Below, in pieces: positions 1 through 13,650 of a DNA stretch of 64,000 nucleotides. Below the pieces are notes generated by a model. That model saw nothing but the letters and a program-made list of their open reading frames with translations. It searched no databases and was not told where the DNA came from. Position 1 is the first letter of the stretch; each line of letters starts with the position of its first letter. The position numbers and the translations under genes are program-made. The DNA comes from Linepithema humile (lineage: Eukaryota; Arthropoda; Insecta; Hymenoptera; Formicidae): assembly GCF_040581485.1 (NCBI RefSeq), contig NC_090128.1:16086931-16150930 (forward strand), given 5' to 3'.

Positions 1-1831
1 ACAAATATAAGGATCGTGGCAATACTGTCGAATAAACTGATTTAAAGTGATAATATTTTCACATACAGATAATTATCATTTATTTTAGAAATTTAGTTGT
101 TACAAATTTTTTTGTTTGTACTGTTATGTATACTTCAATAATAAAAGTAATAATTTTATTTTTATTTTCCAGAACTGTACATTATTCTGAACGTTTACAG
201 AAATGAAAAAATACCAAATATTAGATTATTCACTATTCTGGATATAAAAAAATATCCTTGTATCTTTTTATTAGCTCATATCTTTTAAACTATGACAGAT
301 TTATAGCTTCTAAAAGCACTTAAAAACACTAACTTGTGATGTATTTATTGCAAATTGTAAATTTCTGCTAAACAGCTCGAGCACTAATAAAATAAAAAGT
401 GGAGCACCAAATTAGCACTTAAATAGCACGAAATTTTATTTCAATTTTGTAGTGCTAGCTTAATAGATATGGAAAAAAAAACAACTTTGCCAAAGGCAGT
501 TTCTCAATCACAATTGTGAAACATAAAGATTATACATTTTGGATAAATAAAATTTTCCACAATCTTAAATCTACGTCTATGACATTTAACAAATATTGCA
601 AATTTTATCTCTGTTCAGGACTGATTGTAAAGTGACAAAAAAATTTCAAGATAGCACATCCGGAACATCATGTACATCAGCGATCAAAGTTGGAATTCTA
701 GACGCATGCATTCTCTGGTTTAAAGAGGCCATCGACAAGATCTCGCCATTGTAGATCCTCCAGGATCTCTGTGTGCGAAACTCTGTTCGGGGCAATAGTT
801 TCTTTCAATTTGACGGACCGCGGAACGAGGACGCGCGCAAAAACGGCCGACCTCATCGTCGGATCTCTCGTCGGAGACCATTGTTCGCGGGCACTCGAAA
901 AAACAAGAGAACCGATCGCCTTTTCTTTTTTCAGAAGCATTTAATTTCGCTCACTTTACTACATTGATACAACACCGGAAACTAATATATACTAACTTTG
1001 TAACTATATTTCATCACAATCAATGGAATGTTAAATTCCTCAAGTATCGCTAATACTTTAATCTTTTTTTCTTATCCAAGTAAAGCAATTAAAAATTGAA
1101 AATTTAATATTACTCAGCTCGGTTTTCAACAGAGATTTGACCTTTTGTAATATAATTGAAAAAAGTTACAAACATATTCTAAGACGTTAAGTTTGGGCGC
1201 GACATTTCTGAAATGTCAAGTATTTATATCTTACTTGCGCAATCACAATTATGAGCAAGACAATTCTTTTATTCTTTTATTTAAAAACAAACTTTTTTTT
1301 TATTCTTGTTACGCTACTTTGTTAATCAATTTTCTAAAATTGACGTTTTTGTACACATTAATTTATCATGTGTTTCGTATTGCGTATTATTTTGTTTAAA
1401 TAAAAGATTAGATTTATACAAAATCATTTTTGGCAGACGAAATATTGACGTTTGCATATAGCCAGATGTATTTGGACTTTGTTGCGGATGTAAGTAGAAG
1501 CAGCTATAACGAACACATATTATGTAAGGACGACATCAGCGCGATGAATCGATTTACATACGTAAATGCGTTATAAGATCTCACCGACGACTGTGATAAA
1601 TCAGACGGCATGCATGCCAAAAGATATCAAACGGCTCAAGTGATTAGAATTGATTATGAACAATGTTCAAGTCTTGGTCGAGTAACTAATACATGGATGA
1701 TCGTGCGACACATGATTTTTAATGATAAATCAATGTCGTGTATGAAATATGCAGTTGCGCGGTATTTCAACAATTTGTTCGCTATAAAAATGTAAAGGGG
1801 GACAACATGTGTCGTTTAATATTAATTAATA
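1..1831. other. Non-coding, presumed gish intron (left part)
   Basis: AT-rich sequence with no recognisable coding exon on either strand. A slightly GC-richer patch near 690-960 has short open frames that match nothing I know. If gish continues to the left of its first coding exon, this stretch is intronic. That is inference, because the next kinase exon is not visible here. Confidence 0.4.
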
Positions 1832-2371
1832 TTGGGTTGAATGGAACGTTCGTTCCGTTTTTTGCTAAGAGATAGCATTAGTTATAAATACATGCGACTA
1901 ACTTCATTCCAATTGTCTTAACCTTATGTCATTCGACATCTGACACTCCGATTCCATACACATTTAAAAAAAAATTTTTGAAGATTAGTTGTATTGCAAG
2001 TGTTTGGTATAAGTTGAAAGATGGCCAATAATAATGTGCATTTTCGGCATATTATGCTTTTTTATTTCAAAAAAGGCAAGAATGCAACGAAAACTCAAAA
2101 AAAGATTTTTTTTAATTTTTTTGCATTCTTACCTTTTTTGAAGTAAAAAAGCGTAATATGCCGAAAATGCACATTATTATTGGCCATCTTTCAACTTATA
2201 CCAAACACTTGCAACACAACTAATCTTCAAAAATTTTGTTTTAAATGCGTATCGGAATGTCAGATGTCGAATGATATAAGGTTAAAACAATTGGAATGAA
2301 GTTAGTCGCATGTATTTATAACTAATGCTATCTCTTAGCAAAAAACAGAACAAACTTTCCGTTCAACCCAA
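1832..2371. mobile_element. Palindromic mariner-type MITE (540 bp, TA duplication)
   Basis: The two halves are near-perfect inverted copies around a short A/T-rich centre near 2100. The element begins TTGGGTTGAATGGAACG and ends with the imperfect reverse complement. TA dinucleotides flank both ends (1830-1831 and 2372-2373), as expected for Tc1/mariner insertions, and the TTGGGTTG start resembles mariner termini. It has no coding capacity. Confidence 0.7.
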
Positions 2372-4876
2372 TATATGTCGCACTTTCGAACTTGATTGGA
2401 AGAAAAAATCGACTTTGTCAGCGGGAAGAATGTTGCAACGAAAATACAATCTGCCGATGGCAACCGGAATCGCGGGCAATCCGTATGGGTAAGCATCAGT
2501 CATTGCCAAGCGGCAATATAATTCAAGAGCGGCGTGCGAGTTAACACGCGGAACGGTGACGAGACGATGCACTTGCAACGGCGCGAATGTGCGTCACCAC
2601 GACAACGCACACATTCATTCGTCGCGACAACGCAACGGCCGCGATACTTTCAATAGGCCACGCGATACAATTTTTATTCAAAGCCGACGTGTCATAAGGG
2701 ACAGAAAGAGGGGGAGAGGAATGGAATAAAGAATAAACGCGGAAAGAAAAAAAAGAAATAAATCAAAATGTTCAGGGTGCACAGATTTTTGTGGGAAGAT
2801 TGAATTATTATCAAGGAAAACTATAGAAAGCTATTTTGGAAAAACATATAAATAATTTGCAAGTGGCACATTTGTGTCTGACAAAATTTAATTAAAAGTT
2901 TAACAAATTGTGCGTTTGATGAAAACGGTTTAATTCCATATTTTACAAAATATTCAATAAATCAACATCTGTTGTACATATTTGTTTGCCTGTTGATTGG
3001 TAATGAATTAACCCAAAAGCTATTAACATAATTTTTGAATGTTACAAATTGTGTTAAAAAACATTCTCTAAAAAATTTATTTTCTTTGTTATTTTATAAT
3101 CCTTAAAAATTTCTTATAATTTTTATAATTAATCTCAACTTAAACCAATTTTTATCATTTTTATTTTATTATTAAAAAAATTGCACATGTATTTGAGATA
3201 TTTTTATTTGCACGAGAAGACAAGTGCGATTTTGTTAAATGCAACATTAAACGTGATAACACTTGACTTTATATGTGGTATTTATATCGCACTCTACATT
3301 TTGTGTTACCGTGAATATTTAATATTCAAATATTCACTGTGTGTGGCTAAATGTTGGATATTCAACAAATTGATATTACGTCAATACCGCGGCGTTTCGC
3401 CTATTATTGATTCGCGCAGGACTAGTTATCGTTGATTTATTAACGAGCGTTATATTGACTAAAATAATTGGGTTTCGTTCGATGCAGACATCTACGCATC
3501 CGCCACACCAACGCAACAAATTAAATCGATAAAGACACTTATCGAAGATCCCCTTAATCTGTTCGTTATCGTCATCGGTCAAGTTCCTTACAGTGTGATA
3601 ATTTAGCAGCTCATTCCAAATTGTTCCCAACACTTTTTTCAACCGACTTTAATTAGCTTTCTGATTTTTAATTGGGTCAATCCCCTAATTGTTTCCGATT
3701 TAATTCAAACTCTTAACTTGATATTTTCAAAATCGTTAAATATACTATTATATTCCGCGTTTAATTCGCAAACATTTTTTTTCGCAATATCAATTTCGAG
3801 ACGAATAACAAAATATCAACTGGTTCTGTAACCAGATAAAAGAAAAGACTGAAGAGGGTTCGCTTTTATATATTTTTCTGCCGCATTTTCTATTTTTCTT
3901 ACTTAATAAATTGTTTTTCATGCACTCGCGTTTTTTTCGTTCTCTTAATGCCTTTTTCGCAAGTTGCATCAATTTTGGGTATTTTTATTTCTAATTTAAT
4001 CCAATTTGCAATTTAATGGTGAAAATCGTCAAACAAACAATTAATATAAACGTATTTTAAACATTTTTATTTGCTTTGTTTAATTTGAAAATTTCGAACC
4101 ACTACTAACGTATGTAGGAAGCGAATGTACGTAAGAGCAAGGTTGAAAGGGCGTTGCACGGCGCGCGGCCAGTTGGTTTCACTCGACGGCGCGTCCTGAG
4201 TCACCCGAAGAGCGGTCGCGTCGTGCAGGCACAGGCATAGACAGGTTGCTATGTGCCCTCGAATCTACAAACGTGCACGTGCATGCGCGCGTGTACGACA
4301 CGTTGACGCGCACAGCCGCACCGTTCTTACGTCACGTGAGACCGTGTATTCGTCACGTTGCATTGCATTGCGTTTGAATATATATACACGTAGCCTAGCA
4401 CTGTTAGACTTGTTCGAACAATATGAGAAAGAAGAACAAACTCCTAATTGAAAAATCGAAATAATACATTCTGGAATACCGTATTGTCTGGTAAAAAAAA
4501 ACGCACATCGGTAACAAATAATAGCAAGTAAAATGAAAGATACAAGGCGATCAATTGCTAATAGTGCTTTTACGGCATAACGTTAAAAAAAAAAGAAGAG
4601 AAAGAAAGTGCAAGTTTATAAGTTAAAAGTGACGCGATCATTGCGTGTCTCTACCTGAAAGCTTGGATCGGTTAAAGACTGGAAAATTACTGCGACAGAG
4701 AGTGACAGCTGCACCGTGTAAGGCAAATACGGGAATTTGAAAGTCAGCTGGACAGCTGCTGGGAATCAGCTGATTCGCAAGTGGAGTCGAGCTTAATTAC
4801 GGCGCACGAATGTTACGGATCGCTCATTCGAAGCATCCCTTCTCTGATGGTTCTACATATACAGAAATAAGCAAAA
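2372..4876. other. Non-coding region with a GC-rich patch at 4130-4340
   Basis: No supported gene. The segment at about 4130-4340 is GC-rich and CpG-rich compared with its surroundings and could be a promoter or an alternative 5' exon, but I see no coding homology. The rest is AT-rich intron-like sequence. Confidence 0.35.
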
Positions 4877-5096
4877 TTAAGAGAAACCTGGAGTCGTCTG
4901 TTTTACCAATTTCTTTTAAATACACCATACTTTTTTTGGCTGCGTGGAATGAAAAATCCTTTCAAATCGATCTTCCGATCTTTACTATATACTGTATTAG
5001 CATATGTACTTTAATTACAATTGTGTAATTAAAGTGTATTTAAAAGAAATCGGTAAAACAGACGACTCCAGGATCCCCTTAAGTAATTTCTCTTAA
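4877..5096. mobile_element. Palindromic MITE flanked by TTAA
   Basis: Inverted arms share AGAGAAA and CTGGAGTCGTCTGTTTTACC near both ends, and TTAA lies at each boundary (4877-4880 and 5093-5096), which suits a piggyBac-like TTAA duplication. A diverged relative, with the same core and a nested palindrome, is at 44406-44690. Confidence 0.6.
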
Positions 5097-8000
5097 ACAA
5101 ATAAATTTGCAAAATAAATCAATCTTTTTTCCCTTTTTCCTTTTGTTCTTCCAGAAGAAAATTAAATTCAAAAATCTTATTTGAAAATATTTTTAAACAA
5201 CTTGCATAGAAACTCGTATTGTCGAGAAATTGATTTGCATTTTGCGTGTTTATCGCAGCTACAGATTCGTCCGAATGCGCTTTTTCGGGAACGGAAGAAA
5301 CCGAAAGACGAGAAGGACGAATCGCGGAGCGCACTCTTTTCAGAAGAGTCGATCAATTTCTGTCGGACGTGACCGTGGGAACGTAACGGCGGGTATGATC
5401 GACCCCCTCTGATAGGGACCGGAAGGTCGGTCTTACGTGTATACGCCACTCTGTGGTTTGGAATTTCGTACTTCCTGTCCTCGAACACGTATCGCGCGGT
5501 TCCGGCGGAGAAGATATTGCCGCGAACGAAAAATAGAGGTCTTATCGTCCATTTGAATCTACATAGAGTAAACCGCAATCACATTTTCCTCTACATATGG
5601 AATGTTTCATTTTTAGCACGTAATATTTAAACGTTGAAACTATCGGGATTAGCCATCGATTTAATTATTGAGACTATCTTATCACAAAAGTTAATATATC
5701 AATCGAGTTAAAATTAATATTTTATACGATATCAGGAGAGAAAACTATTTGATATACAAAGAAAAATAATTCGTGCAAATTATTTCTATAATAATTTTCT
5801 CGAAATTAATTATTGCTTGTTTTTAAAATCCAAAGTTTTATCTACAATTCTACTTGCAAATACTGCTCTATTGACTAACGGCAGGATCAAAAATTTGTTT
5901 AAAGAATTAAGAGCAAGAAATGTATCTAAGAAAGTTGTAAAATTTTTCAAGAATTATAAAATTCCGTTATTGGAAAGAAAGACTTTTTCAAAAATAAAAA
6001 TTTCACGATACGTTATCCCATATTTTTAGGATAAGGTAAACGTGTAGCCAGATTGATGAAACTTCGTTAGAAACTGCAATTATTGATGAATTATTGCGGA
6101 TGCAAATAGAACAGTGAATAAAACGTATTATTTTTAAGAATGAGACACCAATATCGTTCGAATGTGCAGAATCGTCTATGGTTACGTGTTTTTTAACTTA
6201 AAAAAATCGCAGATTTGAAATCAGACTATCAAAATATACCTTTTCCGGATTATCGGATCCTGTAGCGATGTAGCAACGTCTGAAAAGCACATTGCCGACA
6301 ATTTTAGTGTCCAGATTCGTAGTCATTGCGCGCGGCGAGTCAATTGCCACCGGTGGTGAACGCATTTATGACTCTCGAGCGAGTGAGACAAGAGCACGAG
6401 AGGTAGGCGATAAACTGATAACGCGTGCATAATGACATTAACGACACGCGTGTCTCTCATCGCACGGGACAGCAGGCTTAAACCAATCAAGGGCCGCGGC
6501 TCATCTCAGTGTCGAGTGCATTGTTCGATAGACGCGCCGTTGCCAGCGATGCTCCTTTCGTTATCATTCGGATAGCGAGGCTTTCAACAAGACCTTCGTC
6601 GCTTTTATTCGCATTTTCTTACATCTTTTTGCATTTGAAATGAGATAGATGCATATTTCAATTTTCGAGTGAAAAGAAGGGGAAAAGAAGAAAACAAAGT
6701 GTATAAAATATAACGCACAACTCTTTCAAGTATAATCAACTGTATTAAATGCATTCTCGTTAACTTGATTAATTGTATATGTAATTCTCTATTGCATATC
6801 TTCATAATTGTGTTTCACTGTCGACAGCTATAAGCTAAATAGAAATGTTTTAACCAGTGCAAAGATGTAACAGAAAATACCATCGATGTAAATCAATTCT
6901 TCTCGAAAAAGGAGTGTAATTCACGCTTCAATGCTTTGCCTGTTTAAGAAACATCGATGAAAGAAAAAAGAAAAAAACAAGTTTAATGCGCTACCCGCGC
7001 CGCGACATGGAATGTAAGCGCGTAAAGATAGTACAACGCGATGAAGCGCTTTAAAATTGTCAATGACTCATGCCGTTATCGCCAGCATATCAGATGTCAT
7101 TAAATTCGTTAAATGCTAATGTCGGTTTTGGCATTTCGTATGTATTTATACACAATAGAGAGATCAACGATCGCACAGTTCTTGAGCAATCATGAATTTT
7201 TCAATGGATTTAGAATTAAATGTTCCTTCAAAAAATGGAATCAAGTGTTCCTCCCAACTTCATCACTTGAGCGTAACCTAAAAATTTTCCTTTTTTCAAA
7301 ATATTAAACTTCAACGTAAAATCCACTTGGAATCGTTTGTGACACAGGAATGTGTCCGGTAAATTGGAAATATTTTTCGAGTAAGCCGCTGCTTCGCCAG
7401 TCGCGGCAGGCATTTCAAGAATGCAGCCGGTGAAAAAACCACGCGGGCATTCGGAAGTGAACATTCGGAGATGATTCACGAGAGTAATCTCTAGAAATTC
7501 TTTTCGCTAGGCGGCGTTGCCAAAAAGGAAAAAGACATCTTCCTTTTATACGAAATAAATATCTCGCCGAGCAACGCTGTAAATTTTTTCACCGTACATT
7601 CCACATGCAAACTTACTGCAAGATAAATAAGCAAGATTAACACGCGATGAAAGCAATTACCAGTTTTGTCACAAACGTGTGATATAAATCAGCGAATCTT
7701 TAACAAGGTATGATGACACCGAGCGAGCTGTTATCATATGCTGCCGTGACTAACAAAGTTACTATTAAGAATGGATAATAGCGCGTTAGAGCAGACTCGC
7801 GGCTCGCGTAAAGCTGCGTCGAACACGGCGAGATTTTTTGCATGAACGCTTTTGCAGTAACAACTGCGATCATTACGTTGGAAAACGTAATGCTTCCCTG
7901 AGCATCGTCCGCGATGAAACATCGCCGAGACGTTCCCTCTAAGCGCATCAAAGCTGCAAAGCTGTTTACGCTGTGTCAGCCTGATATTTCGTCAGCTCGG

Positions 8001-8240
8001 CAAAAGATTTCTCCGTTGAGAAACCAGCGTCTTTCAAGAACATAATAGTGAAAGACAGCATAAAGCAGTTTTCGGATAATTATTCTTAATGCGAAAACAT
8101 CAGACATCTTCTATAAAACGATCGTATTACGACGTTAATTGCAATTAGGAGAGTTGTGTCTCAAGAAAAGTTGTAGATTACATAAATTATATACATATAT
8201 GTATATGCAAAAAAAGCAAAGAAGCAACAATTTTATACAT
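5097..8240. other. Non-coding, no supported gene
   Basis: Mixed AT-rich and moderately GC-rich patches (about 5230-5560, 6290-6600, 7340-7500, 7730-7960). Open frames here are short, lack known domains and lack convincing splice contexts. Probably intronic to gish. The GC-richer patches may be regulatory, but this is not shown. Confidence 0.35.
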
Positions 8241-8475
8241 ACTGAGAGAAAAGTATGTGATATTTGGAACTATAATTGTGTGGGACTATAATTATAATCA
8301 GAATAATGACACATTTTTATAGGAATTGTTACTATAATGTTAGCAATAATAACCTTTTACGTATGGTACTGTCAATCATATAATCAACTATATAGTTAGA
8401 ATATCTATAAAAATATGGTTGGCGCCAAAAAACACTATAGATTATGGTTATTGCAATTATTCTTTTCTCTCAGTG
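8241..8475. mobile_element. MITE, TIR CACTGAGAGAAAAG, copy 1
   Basis: A 235 bp element with terminal inverted repeats ACTGAGAGAAAAG and CTTTTCTCTCAGTG. It is repeated in the opposite orientation at 8643-8875. The shared interior includes TTGGCGCCAA. It has no coding capacity. Confidence 0.65.
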
Positions 8476-8642
8476 CAATATTTATAATACAGGCATTGCA
8501 AAATTCTATAAATCTTTTCAAATTTTTTAAACCACGCTCGCATTAATCTCGGCTAATCGTGCTAATTGAGTAAATCAGTTTTTAATTTTATATTTCAATA
8601 AAATTGAAAGAAAAATTCGAAACAAATGTAAAATAATTCGTA

Positions 8643-8875
8643 CACTGAGAGAAAAGAATAATCGCAATAACCATAATCTACAGTGTTTTTTGGCGCCAAC
8701 CATATTTTTACAAGTATTCTAACTATATACATAGTTGATTATATGAATGACAATACCATAAGGTTATTATTGCTAACATTATAGTAACAAAAATTCCTAT
8801 AAAAATGAGTATTCTGATTATAATTATAGTTCCACACAATTATAGTTCCAAATATCACATACTTTTCTCTCAGTG
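8643..8875. mobile_element. MITE, TIR CACTGAGAGAAAAG, copy 2 (inverted)
   Basis: Reverse-orientation copy of the element at 8241-8475. The terminal repeats CACTGAGAGAAAAG and CTTTTCTCTCAGTG are flanked by TA on both sides (8641-8642 and 8876-8877), indicating a Tc1/mariner-like insertion. About 170 bp separates the two copies, so together they could form a large hairpin. Confidence 0.7.
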
Positions 8876-9308
8876 TACAGTCGATGATTGCGAGAACATA
8901 TTCGCGCTTTATAGAGAAGCGTCAATATTTGCAGACTTCTGGCCTACATAGTAGCGTCAGTATGTAGAACCACTTTGTATTATGCCACAGCCGCGATAAT
9001 CGGGAGAGCATTAGCCCCGCGATGTTAAAATTATTGTTTTCAACATGCGGCAGACATCATCAGTCATATACGTCGCGCGTCTCAAGAGACTGATAATTTC
9101 TAATTTCACTGTTGTTACGAGAATACAGATTGCAATATCACGGTAAACATTATTCATAATTCGGTTCGTAAGCAACAACATGAACCACGTGAAGAAATTT
9201 AGCGCGACGTTTCGCTCGTTTCTATAATATTTACAAGAAATAAAACAAGTTCGTATACAAGAATATATTCATTCATTCCTGATATCACTTCGACAAATCT
9301 GTGGCTGT

Positions 9309-9395
9309 GTTCCGAAATTTACTGTCAGTATTGAAAATCTATAGTTTACGTCACGTATATTGTAGATTTTCAGTACTGGCAGTGAATTTCGGAAC
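9309..9395. repeat. Short palindromic repeat
   Basis: Inverted arms beginning GTTCCGAAATT and ending AATTTCGGAAC around a short centre. A half-copy of the same sequence lies at about 12919-12965, inside another palindrome, so it is a dispersed repeat. Confidence 0.6.
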
Positions 9396-9614
9396 GGTGT
9401 TTTCGAAATATTATTCTATCCTACTTCAAACCACAAAACTATCAAATCACGTATAACGTCGTTTGCATTAAATATATTCGAATGTTTATACTTAATATTG
9501 AGCAAAAAATCATTCTTTTTATTCATTAATTTAATTTCGCGATTAGTGACTACACATTATCATTATACTTATCGGATTTAACACGGCTTTTTATGTAACA
9601 AAAAAAATCGACCA

Positions 9615-9810
9615 AGGGTCACTTTTTTCAACGTCGGTTAACGTTAACCGACGATTTCAATTTGTTAATAGAATTGCTAACATGAATAAAATATCGTCAA
9701 CAAAAAATTTTTGACATCTTTAATGAAGATATTTTATTTTTTATGTTAGTAATTCTATTAACAAATTGAAATCGTCGATTAACGTTAACCGACGTTGGAA
9801 AAAGTGGCCC
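9615..9810. repeat. Palindromic MITE-like repeat
   Basis: About 196 bp of inverted arms. Each arm contains its own small perfect palindrome, TCGGTTAACGTTAACCGA. It has no coding capacity and the target duplication is not clear. Confidence 0.6.
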
Positions 9811-10491
9811 CAAATCATACAAAGATATAAAGAAGGAGAGGACTGTTTCAAGAGAAATGGTTTCACGTAAATTTATAAAAGCGATAATTTTTAATCATAG
9901 CATTATATTAAAAGATTAATCGAATCATTCATTTTAGAAAAAATTTATTCTATAATTGTCGAAAATAAATTTTTATTACAAGCAGTGCTCTATATATATT
10001 TTATCAATGGATGTTCTTTGTTAGAGATCCTTTAGTTAATTGAAAGTCGATTTTTTCTTAACGAAAATATCGAGATAATTGATTATTAATTACAACTTTC
10101 TAATATTTTGCAATACATTAAATAATAAATCTCAAGTTAAAAATTTATTAAAATAAATTCCAAAATTAATTTGACGAATGTAATTTTATAATCTATTTCC
10201 TCAAGTCCACCAAAAATCTTTTTCAGTATAATTTGCAAACTATTGATGTCTCAATAATTTCATTAGGAAAAATTGACTTAACCAAAAAAGACTAAAAAAA
10301 ACACGCGGTGATCGTGCGACTTTTTTTATATATAAATATTGCATTTGCAATCATTGAGATAAAAGTGAAAAAAGCATATAGTATAGTTGCACAATTTTAC
10401 GAAATGTTTCTTTTTATGTCCCGAGAATATTTTAGAATAGGCATCCTTTTTCAAATGACCAATTCGATTACGCAAGAAAAAATGAACTCAC
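9811..10491. other. gish intron sequence next to the 5' splice site
   Basis: AT-rich, no coding signal. On the minus strand it starts with the GTGAGT donor at 10491-10486 that ends the gish coding exon. Confidence 0.6.
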
Positions 10492-10726
10492 CGAGCCGAA
10501 GTTCCCCGAAATTTCCACAGCCGATTTTCTTGCCGACCCGAAAATTTGGGCCGACCATGAGCACGCCGGACGACGAAGTGACACTGTGCCGGGACGAGTG
10601 CACGTTCGACCGGGCGGCGTTACCGCTGCCCCTAGAGGTCCGCTTGGCGACCTCCTGGTCGCGCTCGGAGCTGCGCGCTCCGAGCTCCTTGTCACCGCGA
10701 TTCTCCCTGCCGTCTCGCTTCTGCAT
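10492..10726 (-). CDS. gish: Casein kinase 1 gamma (gilgamesh), first coding exon, partial
   Basis: This exon encodes the N-terminus of a CK1-gamma Ser/Thr kinase, a palmitoylated membrane-associated kinase acting in Wnt/Hedgehog signalling, vesicle traffic and glial migration in flies. The last about 30 residues, including SSSGVLMVGPNFRVGKKIG and then CGNFGELRLG, match the CK1-gamma start of the kinase domain and glycine-rich loop almost exactly. The preceding about 50 residues are a polar, charged tail typical of the family. I place the start at the ATG at 10726-10724. The frame can be read upstream to a GTG at 10750, but that is not an ATG and a TAA follows further upstream. The exon ends one base into a Gly codon at a consensus GTGAGT donor. 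The remaining kinase exons are not visible leftwards and probably lie outside the window. The family call is very secure; the exact start is less so. Confidence 0.93.
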
Positions 10727-10857
10727 CTCGTACCGGTCGTTGTTATCCACGATTGCGACGATTTAATTATCAATAATATGATCCTAACTAACTATACGCA
10801 GCGTCACGTTCACACCCGCGATATTTTTCTTTTTCACCACACTTGTTTGCGTCGTGC

Positions 10858-11206
<349 letters not shown>

Positions 11207-12728
11207 AATGATGTCAGTTTCTTGTCAGTGATGGGGATCGATCCCCGTATAAGGCATATCTTTATGCCTCCGAGGAAACGCGAGGGCACGACACACGAAC
11301 AACACGACACGGCACTCGCCGCAATTTTCCCGCAGGCGGAAAAGGGCACGCGCGGGCGCGGTGTGCACTATGTAGCGCGGAAGGAAAGGACGCACGGGCG
11401 GCGGCGGTGGAGGTAAGGAGGAGGAAGGGGGATGGGGAGAAGGAAGAGGAAAGGAGTTGTGTCGAGGGAGCTGGCTGACTGTCAAAGTTCGACGGACGAC
11501 GCCTCTCGCGAATCAATCCCCATGCCAGCCTAACCTCTCACCGAGTTGTCTGCCTCGTCCTTCCAGGCGTGTTCCCTCAAAAGACGTCGAACACGCAGCA
11601 AGGCGTCGTAAAAGGATGCGGTACGTTACGACACCGTGTCGAGGAGTCGTATCCGAAATCACTGCTGCTGATTGCGCTTCTCTCACTCGTCCGCCTGAAG
11701 CGGCGAACCGGCGGTGTTGACGTTCGTCGTCACGGGAGCGATAGGAGGAATCGAACAGTCGGCGCAGCGTTATACGGCGTCGTCGATCCGGACGATCCCA
11801 TAGCAATTTCGATTTGCCTCTCACGGCTGGCTGCTGCCGCCAAGACGCTGGATGCCGATGGTGCAGTCGACAACGACGAAAATCGCGCGGCTCACGCTCT
11901 GCCGACGCGGCGCAGCACGGCATCACCGTGGTGGCGGCGACGGTGGCGGTCGTTCTTGTGTGCGGTTGCTGTGCTATTGCCGCTCCTGCTGCTGCTGTTG
12001 CTGTTGCTACCGGTGCGAGTATTGTTAGTGCTGCGAGCGCGTTCCGCGGTCGTCAGCTCCTCCATTACGTGCCGCGGCTGAGGAGCACCGCAAAATTTAC
12101 GCAAGCAAGCGAGCAACTCGATCACGACTCGCGACTCAATTCGGAGCGCAGTCTCAGAAACCTTCGTTCGTCCGTACGTCGATTCTCGGACAGGCAACGG
12201 CGTACGTCGAGATTCCCTAGAAACACACACGCACGTATCCTATTATCCACTTATGTGAGTCACACGCGTACGTCTCGCCTTCCGTCGCGCGCGTTCCTTG
12301 ATGCATCCGCAAATGGAGCGGAGTTCACTTCGTGCATCTCATCACCAACGCGCGATGTCAATCGGTGCTGATACACGAGTTCCTCGCTTTCTTTCTTTTT
12401 CTCTCTCTCTCTCTCTCCCTTCCTCTCTCTCTCTCTCTCCTCCTTTCTCTCACTGCTGCCACGACATATACCTAACTCGAAGCAAACGTGCTGCTCTGCT
12501 CTCACTCTCGTCGTGGTGCCGCTGAACTACTCGTGGGCAGCAAACACAGCTGTTACAGCTACATCCGCAACGTTCTCGCGTTTACACGGAGTCACTTCTG
12601 CGCGCAATCTCGCATCGCACGTACGATATCCCTTCGTCAACTCGTCTTACCCGCGATCAAAATTTCGCGAACAACAAACCAGTACTCCTATCTTTTGCGA
12701 TGAGACATAACACTTGAGACTCTCAAGC
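11207..12728 (-). promoter_or_regulatory. GC-rich leader/promoter region of gish
   Basis: CpG-rich sequence extending about 1.5 kb upstream of the gish coding exon, with (CT)n tracts at about 12395-12445 that provide GAGA-type sites on the gish strand. Overlapping open frames on both strands are compositional and have no recognisable domain. The transcription start is not identifiable by eye. Promoter or 5' UTR is inferred from position and base composition. Confidence 0.5.
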
Positions 12729-12730
12729 AG

Positions 12731-13069
12731 TGTTGCTAGACGAGACGCTTTTTTTTGCGCATGCGTTTAGAAATCGGTTTCAATGAAGTACTAATTCAGG
12801 AGAAAAAGGATACTCCCAAGCCCTTTATTTAAATTTTTTCAGAAATTTGTCCGCTGTAGTCCCCCCAATCTTGACTGTTTTCGATATTCATTATTAGTGA
12901 TAAAATGCTACAGATAAGTGACGTAAACTATAAATTTCAGTATTGGCAGTGAATATCGGAACACAGCTCTTTTCGCGCCCAACAGCGCTATATACCTATA
13001 TACACCGCTGGATTCACAGCTCCTGCTGCACCGCGCATACGTGAAAAAAAGCGTCTCGTCTAGTAACAT
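12731..13069. mobile_element. Palindrome-ended element, TIR about GTTGCTAGACGAGACGC
   Basis: Inverted ends with a shared CTAGACGAGACGCTTTTTTT core. The interior carries a half-copy of the 9309-9395 repeat. No coding capacity. It directly abuts the next MITE. Confidence 0.55.
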
Positions 13070-13071
13070 TA

Positions 13072-13645
13072 GGTGCATCCAGTACTACAAGCGCTCACTG
13101 AGCGTCTAAGGCCGAATTTCCACTGAGCGCGTCACGCGTCGGCGTCATCCGTCGCGTCACGAATTAACCAATCAAAACATCCCATTTTATTGCATCATTT
13201 GCCGCGCGAATAAAATGGGATGTTTTGATTAGTTAATTCGTGACGCGATGGATAACGCCGCGCGTGACGCGCTCAGTGGGAATTCGGCTTAAGTAGCAAT
13301 CGAATGTGATTGATTTTTATCTTTGAATCCACCAATCATATTTGACTGCTATTTAGCCTAGAGACCCTAAAAAGAGAGACTCGCCAACTCGTTGGACTCT
13401 GATTGGCTGGTGTATGGATCGCACATTTGTGCCCCGTGTGCACCATAAAGCTACACTGAACTACACTATGGCCGGTATTCATAGTGTAGTTCAGTGTAGC
13501 TTTATGGTGCACACGGGGCACAAATGTGCGATCCATACACCAGCCAATCAGAGTCCACTAACAGTCACGTGACGAGTTGGCGAGTCTCTCTTTTTAGGGT
13601 TTCTAATTTAGCCGCTCAGTGAGCGCTTGTAGTACTGGATGCACC
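13072..13645. mobile_element. Palindromic MITE, TIR GGTGCATCCAGTACTACAAG, with nested MITE
   Basis: A 574 bp element with long inverted arms. CATTA occurs at both borders (13067-13071 and 13646-13650), a possible 5 bp target duplication. The arms also include the long inverted segment at about 13365-13605. One arm is interrupted by the separate element at 13110-13289. A one-ended copy of the family lies at 26311. Confidence 0.7.
13110..13289. mobile_element. Harbinger-type MITE (TIR GGCCGAATTTCCACTGAGCG), copy 1
   Basis: A 180 bp palindrome nested in the 13072-13645 element. TAA flanks both ends, as expected for PIF/Harbinger TWA duplications. A second copy of the family is at 13651-13831. 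Confidence 0.7.
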
Positions 13646-13650
13646 CATTA

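Noticed and set aside
5177..5578. 133-codon open frame on the minus strand
   Set aside because: It overlaps several other frames, shows no domain and no splice signals, and has no recognisable homologue.
10727..10750. gish start at 10750
   Set aside because: The codon there is GTG, not ATG. The first ATG in the frame is at 10726, with a stop upstream.
11457..12371. Several overlapping open frames of 110-185 codons in GC-rich DNA
   Set aside because: They overlap on both strands, have biased composition and no domain. Best explained as CpG-rich leader or promoter sequence of gish.
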